From: Bacteroides faecalis
Lineage (GTDB): Bacteria; Bacteroidota; Bacteroidia; Bacteroidales; Bacteroidaceae
DNA length: 62,467 nt
NCBI RefSeq assembly: GCF_003865075.1
Contig: NZ_BHWB01000024.1
Span: forward strand, 1 to 62,467
Reading direction: 5' to 3'
This document shows, piece after piece, positions 41,348-51,070 of the stretch. Below the pieces are notes generated by a model. It was given only the letters and a program-made list of their open reading frames with translations, did no database searches and was not told where the DNA came from. How positions within the stretch are numbered: the stretch's first letter is position 1; every line of letters starts with the position of its first letter. The translations under genes were made by a program, and so were the position numbers.

Positions 41348-44300
41348 TCTTTAGATATTCCTCCTTCCTTGTCCGTATTGTCTTCTTTGCGGTATTGGCT
41401 TGGACTTACGTTATACCGTTTCTTAAATACTTCACGAAAATATTTAACGTCATTAAATCCTACCATTTCAGATATTTCAGTAACATTATAATTCCCTTCT
41501 TTCAGTAACTGTACAGCTCGTTTCAAACGGATTAATCGTATGAAGTCAGCCGGTGGTTGGTCGGTGAGTGCTCTTAGTTTGTTGTAAAAACTGGTACGAC
41601 TCATGCCAACAAGGCTGCAAAGTACATCTACCGTAAGAGCTGGATTATCAATGTTATCTTCTACATGCTTTCTCACATTCGCTAAGAATTTCCAATCTAT
41701 ATCTTTAGAGTAATTAATGTTATTTTCATCGTTATTCTCTTCTTCATCTATCTCCAGATTGGCATATTTGTTTCGTAGAAGAGCACGATTGACTAATAGA
41801 TTGGCAACAGTAGCTTTTAATATTCCGATATTGAACGGTTTGACAATATATTCATCCGCACCGATTTTTAACCCTGATAAAATATCCTTTTCATTATTCA
41901 GGGCAGTTAATAAGATAATAGGTATATGCGAAGTTTCAATGTTATTCTTAATCGTATTACATAATTCGTCTCCACACATTTCGGGCATCATAATATCGGA
42001 AATAACTAATTCCGGTTTATATTCCGGTATAATGGTTAGTGCTTCTTTTCCGTTGGAACAAGTCTGCACAGTGTAATCTTCCGATAACGTTTGCAGCAGA
42101 TAATTGCGTAATTCATCATTATCTTCGACAATCAGAATACGTTGATGATCTGGATTCTGTTTTTTCTGGATATTTTCATAAATTCCGGCAGGAGGAAAAT
42201 TATTATTACTAACTACTTCTTTCGGACGTTTATTAGAAAGAGCCAAATGCGCCTTACGGAAACGTTTACTATCTTTCGGAAAAGTAATTTTGATAACCGA
42301 TCCTTGATTCTCTACACTTGATAAGTTTATTTTTCCTTTATGCAACTTAACAAGTTTCCAAACAAGCATCAATCCAATACCACTTCCGGTAATCTTAGAA
42401 TTGATGGCATTACTACCTCTGAAATGAAGTTTAAATAAGTTCTTTTGTTCATTAGCAGGAATACCAATTCCGGTATCATGTACTTCCACACTCCAAGATT
42501 CACTATTTTCTGCAACAAAAATCTGAACACATCCATTCTCAGGGGTATATTTCAGTGCATTAGAAATTATATTCTTTAGAATAGATTCCATTTTCTCTTT
42601 ATCAAACCATACGTTTAAATACCGGAAATTACTTTCGTACGTGAAATTGATATGTTTGATATTGGCATAAGGCTGGAAAGCGTTAAATATGTCATTCATA
42701 TATGTATTTAACTCATGTTCCGAGATGTATAATTCCGAAGAGTAAACATCTGCTCTTTCAAAATTGATAAGGTTTGTTGTCAGTCGCAACAATGCATTTA
42801 CATTTCGTAGAGCAGTATTCATATTCATGACCCCTTCCTTGCTTAATTGTTCTTTTTCTCGTACATCCTCCATTGGTGCTTTGATTAATGTTAGCGGAGT
42901 TCGGATGTCATGTGCCGTATTAATGAAGAATTGTATTTTATCATCAGAAACTTTTCGTTGTTTTCTTAAAATCAGGATACGCAATGTGGCCGTAGCTACC
43001 CCAATGAGACCAATGATATAAATCAACATTGCCCATGCTGTCAGCCAGAAGGGTTGGTCAATGCTAATATCTATTTTTCTTTCTCCAATTACAATATTTT
43101 TGTCTTCATTGGAAACAGCACGTATCCGAAGTATATATTTCCCAGGAGCCAGATTTGTGTAACGGATGATGTTTTCAGCTCCGGGTTTACTCCATTCATC
43201 ATAGAATCCTTCTAACTTCCATGAATAAAGGATATTGGAAGGATAATCGTAGTTAATGGAAGAAACCATTATCGAAAAAATATTCTGATTAGATTTTAAT
43301 CGTAACTTTTTAGTCTGATCAATATCCATTTCAAGTGGAGAGCCAGCATCTCCAGGATAAACGGTCTGATAGAACAATTTGAAGTCACTCAGAACCATTT
43401 TAGTGGAATAACTTCTGGGCAACTTCATATCTTTATTGAATTCAATGGCTCCATCTACACTACCCAATATAAAATTATTATTTTTACGAAGAATACCGGA
43501 CAATGCATTAAAATGAGTTGTCATAAGTCCCATTTCACTAGTCCAGTTGTGGAAAGTTTTTTGTTTGGGATAGAAACTTGTCAGTCCGTTTTCTGTGGCT
43601 AAAAGTATATCTTTATCCTCGTCCGATAATATCGTATAAATATTATTAGAAATCAATGCACAATTATCTGTATAATAATGACTAAATAGTTTCTTATCCG
43701 GGTCATAAATCAATAATCCTGAACCACTTGTACCTATATATAAAGAACCGTTTTGAGCCTGATATAGCGAATATATATAAGTTGATTCTACCGGGAGCTG
43801 AATACGTTCGAACCTTCCTGATTCTTTATTCAAAAGGTAAAGTCCGTTTGCACTGCCTATCCACATCTCTTTTTCGTTTTTTTCTGTAATAGCAGTAATA
43901 GAGTTGAGTCCTTTATAAAGACGTATCTCTCTGGTATGTAAATCAATACGCTTCAGATTATAGTATCCTCCCGCCCATATATATCCATCAGTATCTTTAT
44001 GGATATCGCGCATATATTTATCCGGTCGAATATTCTCATGTGAGAGTGAAATAGGAGTGAAATACTCTGTACTCATGGCCTTTTTGTTGATCTCATATAT
44101 ACCGGAAGAATAACCTCCTGCCCAGATAACGCCAGGACTTACTTCACATAAAGTCGTGAAAATATGATTTCTGCTTTTTTGCACTGTCTCAAAGGAACTT
44201 AGAAATGAACTCCATTTCCCGGTTCTAGATTCTAACAGGCTTATTCCATTGTTCGTTCCAAACCATAGATCTCCATCGCTATCTTCAATGATAGAATTTA

Positions 44301-45351
44301 CCTGATTATTAATTAATGACTGCTTGTTACCAATAGAATGTTTGATCCATTTGTAACTGGAAAAACGATTATTTCGTATTGTAATTCCGATGGGATAGTT
44401 TGCCATCCAAATACGTTCTTCATCATCGATATAAATGTCATTAATACTATTACCGTTCATTTCATTATTACTGTTATAATTTGCAATAATATAAGGTTCG
44501 GTTTTGTAATTATCAATATTTAGTTTATAGATTCCTCCACCATCTGTAGCTACCAGTAACTCTCTTTTGTTAAAAGGCTTAATTCGTGAGATACTGATAT
44601 CCGTTAAACTATACTGGGGTTGTATGGTAGACTTTATCTCCATATCATATACCATAATTCCACGTTGAAAAGTTCCAATAAATAATTTACGGATTTCCGG
44701 ATCGAAATATAAATCATTAATCTGGATACCTATATTATCTAATTTGTCACAAGGAAGAAGTTCCAAGGTGTTGTTTTCTAGCTTGGCATGATGAAGTCCC
44801 ATTTCGGTACCGATGAAGAAATGCGTACTATCAATTTGCTCGATGTCGGAAATAGCTTCATTGAGTTTGTTTTGTACTTGGACGACTTTTTGCGTCTGGG
44901 TATTATAAAGCGAAATTATCTTTTCGTTACACAACCATATGTTATTATTGTTGTCGAGCCAACTGAAGCTGACAGGAGACGGAGAGTTTTCATAATCTTC
45001 TTCAGGTAATCTATAAACACATACAAAGTTATCATGTATCTGATCATAGCGGAATATTTTTCCCTTCTTTCCTATTTCCCAAAGGATACCTTCTCTATCA
45101 ATATATAACCAATTAAGATTCAGCAAAGAATTTAATTCTATGCCATTATCCATTAATTTATATTGTTTAAAATCTTTTCCATTGTACCTATCTATACCTT
45201 CATGAGTAAGGAACCACATGTAACCAGTCTTATCTTTCTGAATACAATATACCCGCCGATTACTTAATCCATCTTCCACTCCAAGATATTGATACGTTTG
45301 GGCGATGCAGATTATAGGAAACAATAATAAAAGAAAAAGCCATTTTTTCAT
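41344..45351 (-). CDS. Hybrid two-component system with Reg_prop propeller sensor
   Basis: 1335 residues from MKKWLFLLLLFPIICIAQ at 45351; a 28-codon upstream extension overlaps the promoter. Order: signal peptide; two seven-bladed Reg_prop propellers (about 20-690; DGLSNRRVYCI, repeated DIWFGT-like blades); Y_Y_Y domain; membrane helix near 785-805; HisKA with His814 in TAHDIRTP; ATPase with NIISNALKYTPENG and DTGIGIP; receiver with Asp1119 in ISDIMMPE; AraC domain to the end. Such regulators normally sense sugar oligomers and control polysaccharide loci. Here the coupled genes are chromate transporters. Confidence 0.93.
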   Translation of the reverse strand: MKKWLFLLLLFPIICIAQTYQYLGVEDGLSNRRVYCIQKDKTGYMWFLTHEGIDRYNGKDFKQYKLMDNGIELNSLLNLNWLYIDREGILWEIGKKGKIFRYDQIHDNFVCVYRLPEEDYENSPSPVSFSWLDNNNNIWLCNEKIISLYNTQTQKVVQVQNKLNEAISDIEQIDSTHFFIGTEMGLHHAKLENNTLELLPCDKLDNIGIQINDLYFDPEIRKLFIGTFQRGIMVYDMEIKSTIQPQYSLTDISISRIKPFNKRELLVATDGGGIYKLNIDNYKTEPYIIANYNSNNEMNGNSINDIYIDDEERIWMANYPIGITIRNNRFSSYKWIKHSIGNKQSLINNQVNSIIEDSDGDLWFGTNNGISLLESRTGKWSSFLSSFETVQKSRNHIFTTLCEVSPGVIWAGGYSSGIYEINKKAMSTEYFTPISLSHENIRPDKYMRDIHKDTDGYIWAGGYYNLKRIDLHTREIRLYKGLNSITAITEKNEKEMWIGSANGLYLLNKESGRFERIQLPVESTYIYSLYQAQNGSLYIGTSGSGLLIYDPDKKLFSHYYTDNCALISNNIYTILSDEDKDILLATENGLTSFYPKQKTFHNWTSEMGLMTTHFNALSGILRKNNNFILGSVDGAIEFNKDMKLPRSYSTKMVLSDFKLFYQTVYPGDAGSPLEMDIDQTKKLRLKSNQNIFSIMVSSINYDYPSNILYSWKLEGFYDEWSKPGAENIIRYTNLAPGKYILRIRAVSNEDKNIVIGERKIDISIDQPFWLTAWAMLIYIIGLIGVATATLRILILRKQRKVSDDKIQFFINTAHDIRTPLTLIKAPMEDVREKEQLSKEGVMNMNTALRNVNALLRLTTNLINFERADVYSSELYISEHELNTYMNDIFNAFQPYANIKHINFTYESNFRYLNVWFDKEKMESILKNIISNALKYTPENGCVQIFVAENSESWSVEVHDTGIGIPANEQKNLFKLHFRGSNAINSKITGSGIGLMLVWKLVKLHKGKINLSSVENQGSVIKITFPKDSKRFRKAHLALSNKRPKEVVSNNNFPPAGIYENIQKKQNPDHQRILIVEDNDELRNYLLQTLSEDYTVQTCSNGKEALTIIPEYKPELVISDIMMPEMCGDELCNTIKNNIETSHIPIILLTALNNEKDILSGLKIGADEYIVKPFNIGILKATVANLLVNRALLRNKYANLEIDEEENNDENNINYSKDIDWKFLANVRKHVEDNIDNPALTVDVLCSLVGMSRTSFYNKLRALTDQPPADFIRLIRLKRAVQLLKEGNYNVTEISEMVGFNDVKYFREVFKKRYNVSPSQYRKEDNTDKEGGISKE

Positions 45352-45404
45352 ACAAATAGGACTTTTGGGGTTATTGAATCTTTTTCTGGGGGGGGAAAGT
45401 GTCA

Positions 45405-45436
45405 CAAAATTAAAAAGTTTTTTGGATAATACCAAA
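45405..45436 (-). promoter_or_regulatory. Promoter of the HTCS-chromate transporter operon
   Basis: Minus strand: TTTG (45436-45433), 20-bp spacer, TAATTTTG (45412-45405). Perfect consensus, 54 bases before ATG 45351. The leader between carries a run of eight C (G on the plus strand, 45388-45395). Confidence 0.7.
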
Positions 45437-45563
45437 TTTTAGGATAAGATTACATTGTTCTTATGGCTAAACAAATTCCGTATTTTGTGACAAATTGTAT
45501 ATCTTGTGTATTTACAGATGTTAAGTTGTAAAATGTAGGCACATGAAGTCTGGAATTTTGAAA

Positions 45564-45603
45564 AATAAAGGCTGTTGCTCAACGAAGCGCAACAGCCTTT
45601 ATT
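45564..45603 (-). terminator. Rho-independent terminator after purL
   Basis: Arms aataaaggctgttgc (45564-45578) and gcaacagcctttatt (45589-45603) pair perfectly over 15 bp with a 10-base loop. On the minus strand a T run follows. It lies 20 bases past the purL stop. Confidence 0.85.
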
Positions 45604-45622
45604 AATTTACAGAAAGAATGAT

Positions 45623-48600
45623 TTACTTCGTTTTTTCTTCTACCCATTTACGAGCATTAACAAATGCTTCTATCCATGGGGTTACCTGGTCGCTGTTTTT
45701 GCGATCTGCAGGATAACAACCGTTTTGCCATGGGAAGATTGCACGCTCCAAGTGTGGCATGATAGCCAAGTGGCGTCCGTCTGCGCTGGCAACTCCTGCA
45801 ATAGAGTAGTCAGAACCATTCGGGTTACTTGGATATTCGTCGTAGCTGTACTTAGCAACTACATTATACTTATCTTCATCATACGGTAAAGAGAACTTTC
45901 CTTCTCCATGAGCTACCCAGATACCTAGCTTGCTGCCACTCAATGAACCGAACATTACGCTACGGTTAGTCGGGATAGTGACCCCTAAGAAGCGGGATTC
46001 AAACTTATGAGAATCATTGTGTAGCATCTTACCTTTCTTTTTATATTCAGGGTTGATAAGGTCTAGTTCCATCATCAACTGGCAACCGTTACAAACACCT
46101 AATGATAATGTGTCTTCGCGTGCGTAATATTTATCCAATGCTTCCTTTGCTTTTGGATTGAAGAGGAAAGCGCCTGCCCATCCTTTTGCAGAACCCAGCA
46201 CGTCAGAGTTAGAGAATCCACCGCAGTAAACTACCATGTTTACATCTTCCAGCGTTTCACGACCACTAACCAAGTCAGTCATTGTCACATCTTTCACGTC
46301 GAAGCCAGCCAAATAAAGTGAATAAGCCATTTCACGTTCACCGTTTGTTCCTTTTTCGCGGATGATCGCTGCGCGGATACCGCTTGGAGTACGACGGTCC
46401 GGAGTAATGCCATATTGAGAAAGTTTGCCTTTGAAGCCCGGCATAAATGCGAATTCAACAGGCTGCATCTTATAGTTTTCGAAACGTTTCTTGGCACAAC
46501 CGTTCATTGACTGTTTGCGGTCGAGCAGATAAGAAGAAGAATACCATACATCACGCATATAGTCGATACCAAACTGATAAGTTGCATCATCTTTAGATAC
46601 GAGGATGTGACGTTCGTCAGTCGGTTTACCTAATTTCAAATAGCCTATGCCTGCATCTTCCAGAATCTTCTTCACTTCTTCTTTGTGCTTGTCGCTGATC
46701 TGGATAACGATACCCGGATTTTCTGCAAACAGAATCTTGATGATATCTTTTTCCTTCATCTTGTCGAGGCTGATTTCCATACCACCCTCTACATTAGAGA
46801 AACACATTTCGAGCAATGTAGTGATCAAACCACCAGCTGAAATATCATGTCCCGACAGAATCAATCCTTTGTTTACAAGTTCCTGAACAGCAAGGAAAGC
46901 ATCGCGGAAATATTCAGCATCTTGTACGCAAGGTACTTCGTCACCCACTTTACCAAGTGATTGGGCAAAAGCTGAACCACCCAGTTTCAGTTCGTCGAAG
47001 CTGAAATCAATATGATAGAGTGTTGTCTTTTCATTATTTACCAGTACTGGAGATACTACCTTCTTCACATCGGATACTTCGCCGCCGGCAGAAACGATCA
47101 CTGTTCCCGGAGAAATAACTTTTTCTCCGTCAGGATACTTTTGAGTCATAGACAAAGAATCCTTTCCAGTAGGAACGTTGATTTGTAAAGCACAACAGAA
47201 GTCACTCAATGCTTTTACTGCAGTGTACAGACGTGCATCTTCTCCTTCTTGCGAACGGCAGGGCCACATCCAGTTAGCTGATAAGGAAATGCTATCCATA
47301 CCTTCAGCCATCGGAGCCCATACTAAGTTAGTCAGAGCTTCGGATACGGAAAGGATAGAACCTGCTGCCGGATCAGCCAACGCTGCTTGCGGGGCATGTC
47401 CGATAGAAGTTGCAATACCCTTTTCTCCGCGATAGTCAAGTGCAACGACACCACAGTCGCTCAATGGCAACTGAAGTTCACCCTGACATTGTTGGCGGGC
47501 TACTTTACCAGTGATAGAACGGTCTACTTTATTAGTCAACCAATCCTTGCAGGCTACTGCTTCAAGTTGCAAGACATTGGTAAGATATTCATGAAGTTTA
47601 GACAATTCGTATTTGGGCATTTCATAATGACGCTCTACGGTTTTGTCTATCATATAAGTTTTTGGTGAAGAACCAAACATTTGGTCTACGGCAAGATCGA
47701 ACGGACGTACACCGTCAGCTTGCTGGAAGGCAAAACGATGATCACCGGTTGTTTCACCCACCACATACATCGGAGCGCGTTCACGTTCAGCAATCTTGCG
47801 TACGTGTTCGATGGCTTCTTCTTTGATCAGTAGGCCCATACGTTCCTGACTTTCATTGGCAATAATCTCTTTCGCAGACAGTGTTTTGTCACCAATTGGC
47901 AATTTGCTCATGTCAATCAGACCACCACATTCTTCTACCAGTTCGGACAGACAGTTTACGTGTCCGGCTGAGCCATGATCGTGGATGGAAACGACAGGAT
48001 TTACTTCTTCTTCGCAAAGAGCACGGACTACATTGTTAGCACGTTTTTGCATTTCTGCATTTGCGCGCTGTACGGCGTTCAACTCAATACCGCTACTATA
48101 ACGTCCGGTATCTACAGAAGATACGGAACCGCCACCGAGTCCGATACGATAGTTATCACCACCAATGACGACCACTTTGTTACCTGCTTCTGGTGTACCT
48201 TTCAGACAGTCACGTTGTGTTCCGTAACCTACACCTCCGGCAAGCATGATTACTTTGTCGTAACCGTAGATCTCATTGTTTTCTTTATGCTCGAAAGTCA
48301 GTACAGAACCGCAGATCAGCGGCTGACCGAATTTATTTCCAAAGTCGGAAGCACCGTTAGAGGCTTTGATTAGGATTTGTTCCGGAGTCTGGTATAACCA
48401 TTTGCGAACCGGAAGAATTTCTTCCCAAGAACGATCTTCGTCTGTACGGGGATATGAAGTGATGTAAACAGCGGTACCTGCGATTGGCAATGAACCTTTA
48501 CCACCGCCCATACGGTCGCGGATTTCACCACCCGTACCTGTAGACGCGCCATTAAACGGTTCTACGGTAGTAGGGAAGTTATGAGTTTCAGCTTTCAGGG

Positions 48601-49327
48601 AAATCACACTTTTAATATCCTTGATCTGGAAGAAATCAGGTTTAGAATGGTCTGCCGGAGCAAATTGTTCCACAATCGGACCTTCGGCGAAGGCTACATT
48701 GTCTTTGTATGCAGATATGATTTTATTCGGATTTTCCTGTGTTGTCTTTTTAATCATCTGGAACAACGAGGATTCTTGCTCTACACCGTCAATGATAAAT
48801 GTACCACCAAAGATTTTGTGACGGCAGTGTTCGGAGTTGATCTGTGCGAAACCGAAAACTTCAGAGTCGGTCAGTTTACGCCCGAGATCATTTTCTACTT
48901 TTTTCAAGTAGTCCATTTCATCTTTTGAGAGAGCAAGACCTTCTTTTTCATTGTAAGTTTCGAGGTCTTCGATGTAAATGATAGGCTCCGGTTGGCGATT
49001 GGTAGTGAAGACATTCTGATCCAAACCTTTGTACATACGTTGAAGCATAGGGTCGTGGTCGGCATTTTCGTCTTTTACAGGAAAATATTCCTCGATACGG
49101 CTGATGCCTTCAAGTCCCATGTTTTGGGTGATTTCTACCGCGTTTGTACTCCAGGGGGTAATCATTTCGCGGCGTGGACCAACGAAACAGCCTTTCAGGT
49201 TTTCTTCACTTTCCGTCACGGCTTCTCCAAAAAGCCAGCAGAGTTTATTACTTTCGTCCGGGGTAAGCTGATGATTGCTCTCTACGGCAATCACGCTCTT
49301 GGAAGGGGTTCTGAAAAAAAGAATCAT
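45623..49327 (-). CDS. purL: Phosphoribosylformylglycinamidine synthase, single chain
   Basis: 1234 residues, the large single-chain form (PurL plus PurQ). It converts FGAR, glutamine and ATP to FGAM in purine synthesis. Visible parts: FGAM-synthase motifs FAQINSEHCRHKIFGG and LKAETHNFPT, the GGGSVSSVDTGRYSSG loop, and a C-terminal glutamine amidotransferase with nucleophile Cys in LGVCNGCQLM and a late HLERAIFPWQ. It is alone, with its own -7 box and terminator. Confidence 0.97.
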   Translation of the reverse strand: MILFFRTPSKSVIAVESNHQLTPDESNKLCWLFGEAVTESEENLKGCFVGPRREMITPWSTNAVEITQNMGLEGISRIEEYFPVKDENADHDPMLQRMYKGLDQNVFTTNRQPEPIIYIEDLETYNEKEGLALSKDEMDYLKKVENDLGRKLTDSEVFGFAQINSEHCRHKIFGGTFIIDGVEQESSLFQMIKKTTQENPNKIISAYKDNVAFAEGPIVEQFAPADHSKPDFFQIKDIKSVISLKAETHNFPTTVEPFNGASTGTGGEIRDRMGGGKGSLPIAGTAVYITSYPRTDEDRSWEEILPVRKWLYQTPEQILIKASNGASDFGNKFGQPLICGSVLTFEHKENNEIYGYDKVIMLAGGVGYGTQRDCLKGTPEAGNKVVVIGGDNYRIGLGGGSVSSVDTGRYSSGIELNAVQRANAEMQKRANNVVRALCEEEVNPVVSIHDHGSAGHVNCLSELVEECGGLIDMSKLPIGDKTLSAKEIIANESQERMGLLIKEEAIEHVRKIAERERAPMYVVGETTGDHRFAFQQADGVRPFDLAVDQMFGSSPKTYMIDKTVERHYEMPKYELSKLHEYLTNVLQLEAVACKDWLTNKVDRSITGKVARQQCQGELQLPLSDCGVVALDYRGEKGIATSIGHAPQAALADPAAGSILSVSEALTNLVWAPMAEGMDSISLSANWMWPCRSQEGEDARLYTAVKALSDFCCALQINVPTGKDSLSMTQKYPDGEKVISPGTVIVSAGGEVSDVKKVVSPVLVNNEKTTLYHIDFSFDELKLGGSAFAQSLGKVGDEVPCVQDAEYFRDAFLAVQELVNKGLILSGHDISAGGLITTLLEMCFSNVEGGMEISLDKMKEKDIIKILFAENPGIVIQISDKHKEEVKKILEDAGIGYLKLGKPTDERHILVSKDDATYQFGIDYMRDVWYSSSYLLDRKQSMNGCAKKRFENYKMQPVEFAFMPGFKGKLSQYGITPDRRTPSGIRAAIIREKGTNGEREMAYSLYLAGFDVKDVTMTDLVSGRETLEDVNMVVYCGGFSNSDVLGSAKGWAGAFLFNPKAKEALDKYYAREDTLSLGVCNGCQLMMELDLINPEYKKKGKMLHNDSHKFESRFLGVTIPTNRSVMFGSLSGSKLGIWVAHGEGKFSLPYDEDKYNVVAKYSYDEYPSNPNGSDYSIAGVASADGRHLAIMPHLERAIFPWQNGCYPADRKNSDQVTPWIEAFVNARKWVEEKTK

Positions 49328-49405
49328 GTTGTATATTTACGATTTTACAATTTACTGAGTTACGATTAAAGTCACTAGTGTGACTTCTTCTCTTTTTCTT
49401 GCCTG

Positions 49406-49413
49406 CAAAGATA
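49406..49413 (-). promoter_or_regulatory. -7 box of purL
   Basis: Minus strand TATCTTTG, a full consensus match, 79 bases before the purL ATG. A 6-bp hairpin (AGTCAC-TAGT-GTGACT, 49370-49385) lies in the leader and could be a control site. No exact -33 TTTG is seen. Apart from the repeat array at 49624, the 441-bp gap 49328-49768 holds nothing else I recognise. Confidence 0.5.
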
Positions 49414-49619
49414 ATCAATTTCGTTGGTGGTAAGAAAAAAAAGGAGGAATAAATTCTTATACCTTATTAATATGACTCACAGTATTAGCATTCAACTTGT
49501 CCATAAATCAAAGAATGAGAGACATACTTGAGTATCTGACTTATCAGTTTATAGAGAGTGCTTTCCTTTTGTGTAAGGTACTACTCTCTTATGTTTTAGT
49601 TCTATCTATTTATTTCTTA

Positions 49620-49713
49620 AGTTTGTGCCACACTATTGGCATGTATGTGCCACCTTGATGTCACAACTGTGCCAATATGATGAAATTAGTGTGCCAATAT
49701 GGTGGCACAAACT
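49620..49713. repeat. Four-unit 22-bp tandem array (iteron-like)
   Basis: TGTGCCA occurs at 49624, 49646, 49668 and 49690, exactly 22 bp apart each time. The rest of each unit keeps T at unit position 11 and TG at 14-15, with CA at 17-18 in three of four. The outer units also form an inverted repeat: 49620-49641 matches the reverse complement of 49692-49713 at 20 of 22. About two helical turns per unit would place bound proteins on one face of the DNA. It lies between the DUF6078 gene and purL. Confidence 0.75.
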
Positions 49714-49768
49714 CATCTATTACTGTTATGAGCTGTGTGTATTAAAACATCCGTTTATCTCTCTCTCA

Positions 49769-50206
49769 TTACCAGTCGTAATCATCTATATATGCATCAA
49801 ACTCCAAAACATCGTTCATCCCGTGCCGTTTGAAGATATTTCGTATCATTTGTTGTTCGGACTCCGATAACAAACGTTCTCCTTTACGGACGCGGTAGTA
49901 AGTCCTGCGTCCGAAAGCTCCCATCAGATATGGAACAATAGCTTGTATCTGTTTGTGGGGTAAATTCTCTAAAATACCTATAAAGCCTTTGGCGTAACGT
50001 ACTTTTGTGTTGGAACGATAATAAGGACATTCACTTTTCAATGTCGCAAGGCGTTTAGGATTGATAATGCTCCAATATTGTAAATCTTCCGTTGCGCTTT
50101 GTTCAGCTAACTGCCTCAGGCAAGTGCTAGCTTTGGGACATTTGGAGTTAAGGCACATTGAATACTGGTGAGGGACTATTGAGAAGTCAATCTTTTCTTT
50201 TATCAT
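49769..50206 (-). CDS. DUF6078 family protein
   Basis: 145 residues, cytoplasmic, no membrane segment. The N-terminal half has clustered cysteines (YSMCLNSKCPKASTCLRQL and ECPYYRSN), which suggests metal or Fe-S binding. The C-terminal half is basic (FGRRTYYRVRKGERLLSESEQQ), like a nucleic-acid-binding helix region. Known to me as a Bacteroides-restricted family without assigned function. Located 55 bp before the 22-bp repeat array, which may lie in its 3' region. Confidence 0.7.
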   Translation of the reverse strand: MIKEKIDFSIVPHQYSMCLNSKCPKASTCLRQLAEQSATEDLQYWSIINPKRLATLKSECPYYRSNTKVRYAKGFIGILENLPHKQIQAIVPYLMGAFGRRTYYRVRKGERLLSESEQQMIRNIFKRHGMNDVLEFDAYIDDYDW

Positions 50207-50405
50207 GTTAATCTTTTCTTTAGGATTCTGATATGTATGTTATCGTATTATTTGAATTTTCGAGTAAAGGTAGGTATAATTTTTTGATGTAACTGCCTTA
50301 AATCAGAATAAATCCATCAACATTTACAGAGAAACTATTTAGCATTGTATGGAAAAAACGTTAATATCCTATCCCTGTCTCATAAAAAAGTGCGATATTT
50401 GCGGC

Positions 50406-51059
50406 ATGATTCAGATAGAAACAATATTCGATATATTAGTTAAAGGCTTTATTATTGGCGTTGTTGTGTCCGCACCACTTGGCCCGGTGGGGGTTTTATG
50501 TATTCAGAGAACGCTAAATAAAGGACGATGGTACGGATTCGTAACAGGTTTGGGAGCCTCTTTGAGTGATATTGCTTATGCTTTGCTGACAGGTTATGGC
50601 ATGAGCTTTGTATTTGACTATATCAATAAAAATATTTTTTATTTGCAATTATTTGGTAGCATAATGCTGCTGCTTTTCGGTATTTATACCTTTCGTAGCA
50701 ATCCGGTACAGTCTATTCGTCCGGCTTCGTCCAATAAAGGTTCCTATTTCCATAATTTCATAACTGCCTTCTTTGTAACTCTTTCTAACCCATTGATTAT
50801 CTTCCTGTTTATCGGACTATTTGCCCGTTTTGCTTTCGTGCAGCCGGGAGTGTTGGTGTTCGAAGAAATTACAGGGTATTTCGCTATTGCATTGGGGGCC
50901 TTGGTTTGGTGGTTCGGAATTACCTTTTTTGTGAATAAAGTGCGTACTCGGTTTAATTTGCGTGGTATCTGGATACTTAACCGCGTGATTGGCAGCATTG
51001 TGATGTTGGTGTCAGTAGCAGGGCTGATTTATACATTATTGGGTGAGTCTATTTACTAA
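50406..51059 (+). CDS. LysE-family amino-acid/metabolite exporter
   Basis: 217 residues from MIQIETIFDILVKGF; an upstream ATG at 50349 adds 19 Cys-rich residues unlike the family. Six hydrophobic segments and the early motif SAPLGPVGVLCIQRTLNKGR mark the LysE/RhtB fold. It exports amino acids or related compounds across the inner membrane; substrate unknown. It begins a same-strand run with DUF4924, rfbD and prfC. Confidence 0.87.
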   Translation: MIQIETIFDILVKGFIIGVVVSAPLGPVGVLCIQRTLNKGRWYGFVTGLGASLSDIAYALLTGYGMSFVFDYINKNIFYLQLFGSIMLLLFGIYTFRSNPVQSIRPASSNKGSYFHNFITAFFVTLSNPLIIFLFIGLFARFAFVQPGVLVFEEITGYFAIALGALVWWFGITFFVNKVRTRFNLRGIWILNRVIGSIVMLVSVAGLIYTLLGESIY

Positions 51060-51070
51060 TATAGAAGATT

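Noticed and set aside
41344..45351. Treating the HTCS as part of a polysaccharide utilisation locus here
   Set aside because: No SusC/SusD-like or carbohydrate-active genes adjoin it except a convergent GHL10 gene that is separated by the hairpin terminator.
45352..45435. Upstream extension of the propeller HTCS
   Set aside because: It includes a perfect promoter -7 region and the C8 tract; the signal peptide starts at 45351.
46647..48928. Plus-strand open frames opposite purL
   Set aside because: Antisense shadows; purL is continuous with all family motifs.
49624..49711. CRISPR array
   Set aside because: The units are contiguous at 22 bp with no unique spacers, only the first seven bases are strictly conserved, and there are no cas genes nearby.
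49625..49870. Open frame across the 22-bp array as a gene
   Set aside because: It consists of repeat sequence and the reverse of the DUF6078 gene end, with no family resemblance or start signal.
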